From the NCBI GenBank assembly GCA_964424075.1, contig CAYRGY010000002.1, positions 1 through 64,000 on the forward strand: a stretch of 64,000 bases of DNA, in the 5' to 3' direction. Below the pieces are notes generated by a model, which made no database searches, had not been told where the DNA came from, and saw only the letters and a program-made list of their open reading frames with translations. A program made the position numbers and the translations under genes. Position 1 is the first letter of the stretch, and every line of letters starts with the position of its first letter. Origin of the DNA: CAYRGY01 sp964424075. Lineage in GTDB: Bacteria; Patescibacteriota; Gracilibacteria; UBA1369. Shown here one piece after another: positions 60,875 through 64,000 of the stretch.

Positions 60875-62878
60875 TTATCCGAATAATCCTCCGACAACAA
60901 GTAGCAGGGCTACGATGTTCAACACTTTAATCATTGGATTAATTGCAGGCCCGGCGGTGTCTTTGTAAGGATCTCCGACAGTGTCACCTGTTACCGCGGC
61001 TTGGTGAGCAAAAGATCCTTTACCACCAAAGTGACCTGATTCAATATATTTCTTAGCATTGTCCCAGGCTCCTCCACCGGTGGTCATGGAAATTCCCACA
61101 AAAAGTCCGGTTACAATTGAACCCATCAAAACACCTCCCAATGCTTCAGGACCTAAGACAGCTCCAACCAAAATCGGGATCAAAACAGGAAGTAGCGCCG
61201 GAATGATCATTTCCTTGATGGCGGCCTTAGTAACAATATCTACTGAAGTGGCATATTCAGGTTTTGCTTTACCCTCCATAATCCCGGGGATTTCCCTGAA
61301 TTGTCTTCTTACCTCTTGAACTACTGCACCGGCAGTTTTACCAACGGCTTCCATAGCAAATGAAGCAAACAGATATGGGATTAATCCACCAATAAATAGA
61401 CCGATAACAACATTAACATCGTTTAGGTAAAAGACTATTTCGCGTCCGATATGATCAAATTCCTGTGTATATGATGAGAAAAGTACGATCGCGGCTAAGC
61501 CGGCAGAAGCAATAGCGTAGCCTTTGGTAACGGCTTTGGTAGTGTTTCCGACAGCATCGAGCGGGTCGGTTACATCACGGACACTTTCAGGAAGTCCAGC
61601 TGATTCGGCAATTCCACCGGCATTGTCGGTAATGGGACCGTAAGCATCGATAGCTACAATAATTCCGGCCAAAGAAAGCATAGACATAGCAGCCAAAGCT
61701 ACTCCGTAAAGTCCGCCTCCATACATATAAGCAATGTACATACCTGCTCCAATAATGATTACTGGAACAGCTGTTGATTTCATACCAACGGCCAGTCCGG
61801 CAATAACATTGGTTCCGTGACCGTTCTCTGAAGCTTTAGCAATTTTTTTAACCGGCTTATATTCGGTTGAAGTAAAATATTCTGTGATTCCAACCATTCC
61901 GGCAGTTACGGCCAATCCGACAAGTGAGGCGATAACAACTTCGGAGGCGGCGATGACACTGCCTTCGGGGAAGAAATAGTTAGCTACGAAATAGAAAGCA
62001 ATGGCAGAAAGGACACCGGCTACGGCAAGTCCTTTATATAGTGCGCCCATGATATTATTTTTGCTTCCAAGTTTGATGGCGAAAGATCCTATAATAGAAG
62101 CAATAATTGCGATTCCTCCTAAAACCAGAGGGAAAACTACAATACTTTCATTGCCTGGGAAGGTAAGATTTCCGAGGATCATTGCTGCCAAAGCTGTGAT
62201 GGCATATGTTTCAAAAAGATCGGCGGCCATACCGGCACAGTCTCCGACATTATCTCCAACGTTATCGGCAATAAATGCAGGATTACGAGGATCATCTTCC
62301 GGAATTCCCGCCTCAACTTTTCCGACCAGGTCAGCTCCCACATCGGCGGCTTTGGTGTAAATACCTCCTCCTAAACGAGCAAAAACGGAAATTAAAGAAC
62401 CTCCGAAACCAAAACCGATTAGAGCATTGAAGTCCTTAGTCAAAGCATAAAAACCGGCTACTCCGAGCAGTCCGAGACCGACAACAAAGAGTCCTGTTAC
62501 TGTTCCGCCTTTAACGGCCATGTCCATAGCTTGTTTCAAACCAGTTTTAGCAGCTTCAGTTGTTCTTACATTGGCTCGAACACTAACATACATACCAATA
62601 TATCCGGCTAATCCGGAAAAAATGGCTCCTACTGCAAAACCGGCGGCAGTGTTGAGGCCGAGAGTTATCAGCAATAGAATAAAAATGACCGCTCCAATAA
62701 AGGCTACGGTGCGATTCTGGCGTCCCAAATAAGCTTGAGCCCCTTGCTGAATGGCCTCAGCGATTTCCAACATTTTCCCTTTCCCAGCCGGCTGCTTTAT
62801 GACCCAACTGGCAAGTACTGCACCCCAAACCAGAGCAATGATGGAAGCTCCGAGTGCAAATTGCAACGCGTAATGCAT
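60875..62878 (-). CDS. hppA: Membrane H+-translocating pyrophosphatase, K+-independent type
   Basis: The 667-residue protein couples hydrolysis of pyrophosphate to ion pumping with 15-17 membrane helices. It carries the substrate motif DNVGDNVGDCAGMAADLFE and EAGIPEDDPRNPAFIADN, and near the C-terminus DTVGDPYKDTAGPAINPMIK. GNTTKAVTKG near residue 445 has Lys where K+-dependent enzymes have Ala, so this is expected to be the K+-independent, H+-pumping type. A useful energy-saving enzyme for a small fermenting cell. Convergent with the bPH2 gene. Confidence 0.95.
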   Translation of the reverse strand: MHYALQFALGASIIALVWGAVLASWVIKQPAGKGKMLEIAEAIQQGAQAYLGRQNRTVAFIGAVIFILLLITLGLNTAAGFAVGAIFSGLAGYIGMYVSVRANVRTTEAAKTGLKQAMDMAVKGGTVTGLFVVGLGLLGVAGFYALTKDFNALIGFGFGGSLISVFARLGGGIYTKAADVGADLVGKVEAGIPEDDPRNPAFIADNVGDNVGDCAGMAADLFETYAITALAAMILGNLTFPGNESIVVFPLVLGGIAIIASIIGSFAIKLGSKNNIMGALYKGLAVAGVLSAIAFYFVANYFFPEGSVIAASEVVIASLVGLAVTAGMVGITEYFTSTEYKPVKKIAKASENGHGTNVIAGLAVGMKSTAVPVIIIGAGMYIAYMYGGGLYGVALAAMSMLSLAGIIVAIDAYGPITDNAGGIAESAGLPESVRDVTDPLDAVGNTTKAVTKGYAIASAGLAAIVLFSSYTQEFDHIGREIVFYLNDVNVVIGLFIGGLIPYLFASFAMEAVGKTAGAVVQEVRRQFREIPGIMEGKAKPEYATSVDIVTKAAIKEMIIPALLPVLIPILVGAVLGPEALGGVLMGSIVTGLFVGISMTTGGGAWDNAKKYIESGHFGGKGSFAHQAAVTGDTVGDPYKDTAGPAINPMIKVLNIVALLLVVGGLFG

Positions 62879-63006
62879 AAAATTAAATGTTAATTTGTTT
62901 TAAAAGCCCCCAGAAATTAGCTAAAAGTCGAGGGAAAGTCAATCTTCAAATTGGAACAGATTTAAGGAGATTGTAAATTGTTTATGGTGTGTGTCTATGC
63001 TATTAA

Positions 63007-63945
63007 ATGAATATAAAACTAATACAAATGAATAATCTCACTGACGTAATTTCAATACAGCCATATTTAGAAAAAAAGCGGGCTGCTGTTTATGAACAAA
63101 GAAAGTTGCGGGGAGATTTTGTGATACCTCCCAAGTATATTACTAGTACAAAACAAACTGTTGATGAAATTGCCGCTCATTTGCCTCGTGACTATAAACT
63201 ATTATATAAAGAGGCAATTCCGCTGAAGCAAAGATTGGCTTATAATCAAAGACTAAAACGTACTTTGCGTTGGCAGAGAGCCGTAGGTGATGTTGAGCAA
63301 AATCCGCCTGGGTGGCATGATAATGATTTGGACCATGTGTGCGATTTGCAGGATATTCTGACCATCATGGAAATGACTCATCCCAAGCTTATTAACGCTA
63401 TCACTGATGGAAATAGGGAGAGAAGCTATGATTTACGCACGAATTTTATTATGCATGACGGCGGTGAGACTGTTGTGGGAGATTTAATTACCAATCATCC
63501 CGATGCTGCTAAGAATGATGGTTTGAGACACAAAAGAAAAGAATCTAAGGCTGCTCATCTGCTTATTGGTCAAATTGAAAATAAGCATGTTCGCAAATAT
63601 GTTCGAGATCTTTTTATTCGTAACGAAGAAAAAGATCCTGCAGATAAATTGATGATGGGAGCGCATTTGATTGATAAACATTCGAGCTCTAGAGTTATGG
63701 CAAATACAATAATCCCTTACAATCTATCAAATTTCACAGCCGATCAACTGGCAAATCAGTTATATTTTACAATCACTAAAACTCTGAATTTCGCTGACTT
63801 ATTGGATGCTCATTTAGATGGGGCGGCAAAAGCAGAACTGAAAAATTTTGTTCATGCGGAAATCTTGGGACCATTTCTTAAAATTGATCATCCGGTAATA
63901 CTTGAAGTGATTAAGGCAATTAGAATGCGCTTCAGCTGTGCTTGA
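63007..63945 (+). CDS. HD-domain phosphohydrolase-like protein
   Basis: The 312-residue protein has the HD-domain order of metal ligands: a His in DNDLDHVCDLQDIL, then MHDGGETVVGD with the HD pair followed by E and GD as in YfbR-type 5'-nucleotidases (HD_3 group), and a later Asp region (GAHLIDKHSSSRV). Catalysis on a nucleotide is plausible but untested. It has no signal or membrane helix. Its own promoter is not evident. Confidence 0.7.
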   Translation: MNIKLIQMNNLTDVISIQPYLEKKRAAVYEQRKLRGDFVIPPKYITSTKQTVDEIAAHLPRDYKLLYKEAIPLKQRLAYNQRLKRTLRWQRAVGDVEQNPPGWHDNDLDHVCDLQDILTIMEMTHPKLINAITDGNRERSYDLRTNFIMHDGGETVVGDLITNHPDAAKNDGLRHKRKESKAAHLLIGQIENKHVRKYVRDLFIRNEEKDPADKLMMGAHLIDKHSSSRVMANTIIPYNLSNFTADQLANQLYFTITKTLNFADLLDAHLDGAAKAELKNFVHAEILGPFLKIDHPVILEVIKAIRMRFSCA

Positions 63946-63970
63946 GATTTAGAATAGTATTTGCTATATT
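63942..63970 (+). promoter_or_regulatory. Promoter of a gene starting at the window edge
   Basis: TTGAGA at 63942 and TATATT at 63965 with 17-base spacing. An ATG at 63998 begins a probable gene cut by the window end. Confidence 0.5.
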
Positions 63971-64000
63971 GTCCTCGCCTTATTATTTAATAAATCTATG

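Noticed and set aside
1..64000. CRISPR arrays, integrases, transposases or rRNA genes
   Set aside because: I looked for regularly spaced repeats, recombinase motifs and rRNA signatures and found none. So the GC-rich islets have no mobility gene next to them in this window.

Overview
The window is mostly AT-rich, tightly packed bacterial DNA with the hallmarks of a Candidate Phyla Radiation (Patescibacteria) genome, probably of the parcubacterial side. The signs are many lineage-specific proteins with no recognisable family, a large PKD-repeat/VirB2-like membrane operon, an S-layer protein with SLH domains, a stand-alone set of housekeeping genes, TGA used as a stop codon, and native genes that mostly start without a Shine-Dalgarno sequence, often shortly after a TATAAT-like box. 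This placement is inferred from gene content; no 16S or phylogenetic marker was compared.

Layout: 1-1.85 kb is a GC-rich piece coding on the minus strand for a Cys-rich lipoprotein and an outer-membrane beta-barrel protein. At 2.1-3.2 kb is an AT-rich csaB gene (polysaccharide pyruvyl transferase). At 3.3-3.95 kb is a second GC-rich piece with one lipoprotein. At 3.9-7.4 kb, minus strand, are rnhB, rplS, a winged-helix protein, a LapA-like protein and tig. At 7.5-17.9 kb, plus strand, is a run of six large or helical proteins of unknown function ending in a secreted HExxH metallopeptidase. At 18-24.6 kb are tRNA-His, a bactofilin-like membrane protein, DUF3179, rpmA, an M23 peptidase and nth. 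At 24.65-25.4 kb is a third GC-rich piece. At 25.5-27.2 kb are a HdeD-like protein, a prephenate dehydratase-like protein, chorismate mutase and tRNA-Gln. At 27.2-36.5 kb, minus strand, is a five-gene operon of VirB2/TrbC-like and PKD-repeat membrane proteins. At 36.6-39.5 kb are secE, nusG, an unknown gene, rplK and rplA. At 39.5-42.7 kb are a DUF1385 gene, dut, a tmk-like gene and folD. At 42.7-46.9 kb is a duplicated two-gene module with PP2C-like folds. At 47.4-50.6 kb is the S-layer protein. From 51 to 64 kb are rpsT, tRNA-Trp, an alkyladenine glycosylase, an AEC transporter, a U32 peptidase-ferredoxin-redox operon, an SF2 helicase, a K+-independent H+-pyrophosphatase and an HD-domain protein.

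Functional links: CsaB and the SLH-domain protein together suggest a pyruvylated wall polymer holding an S-layer. Chorismate mutase could supply prephenate, which U32-family RNA hydroxylation proteins are reported to need, and a U32 protein with a coupled ferredoxin is present. The VirB2/PKD operon, the M23 peptidase and the metallopeptidase are all plausible parts of a cell-surface apparatus for contact with other cells.

The points most worth a second look are the GC-rich islets, which carry complete genes typical of a diderm, Myxococcota-like donor (outer-membrane barrel, lipoproteins, MopE-like motif, strong Shine-Dalgarno sites in the first islet) inside a genome that should have no outer membrane, and the duplicated PP2C-like module at 42.7-46.9 kb.
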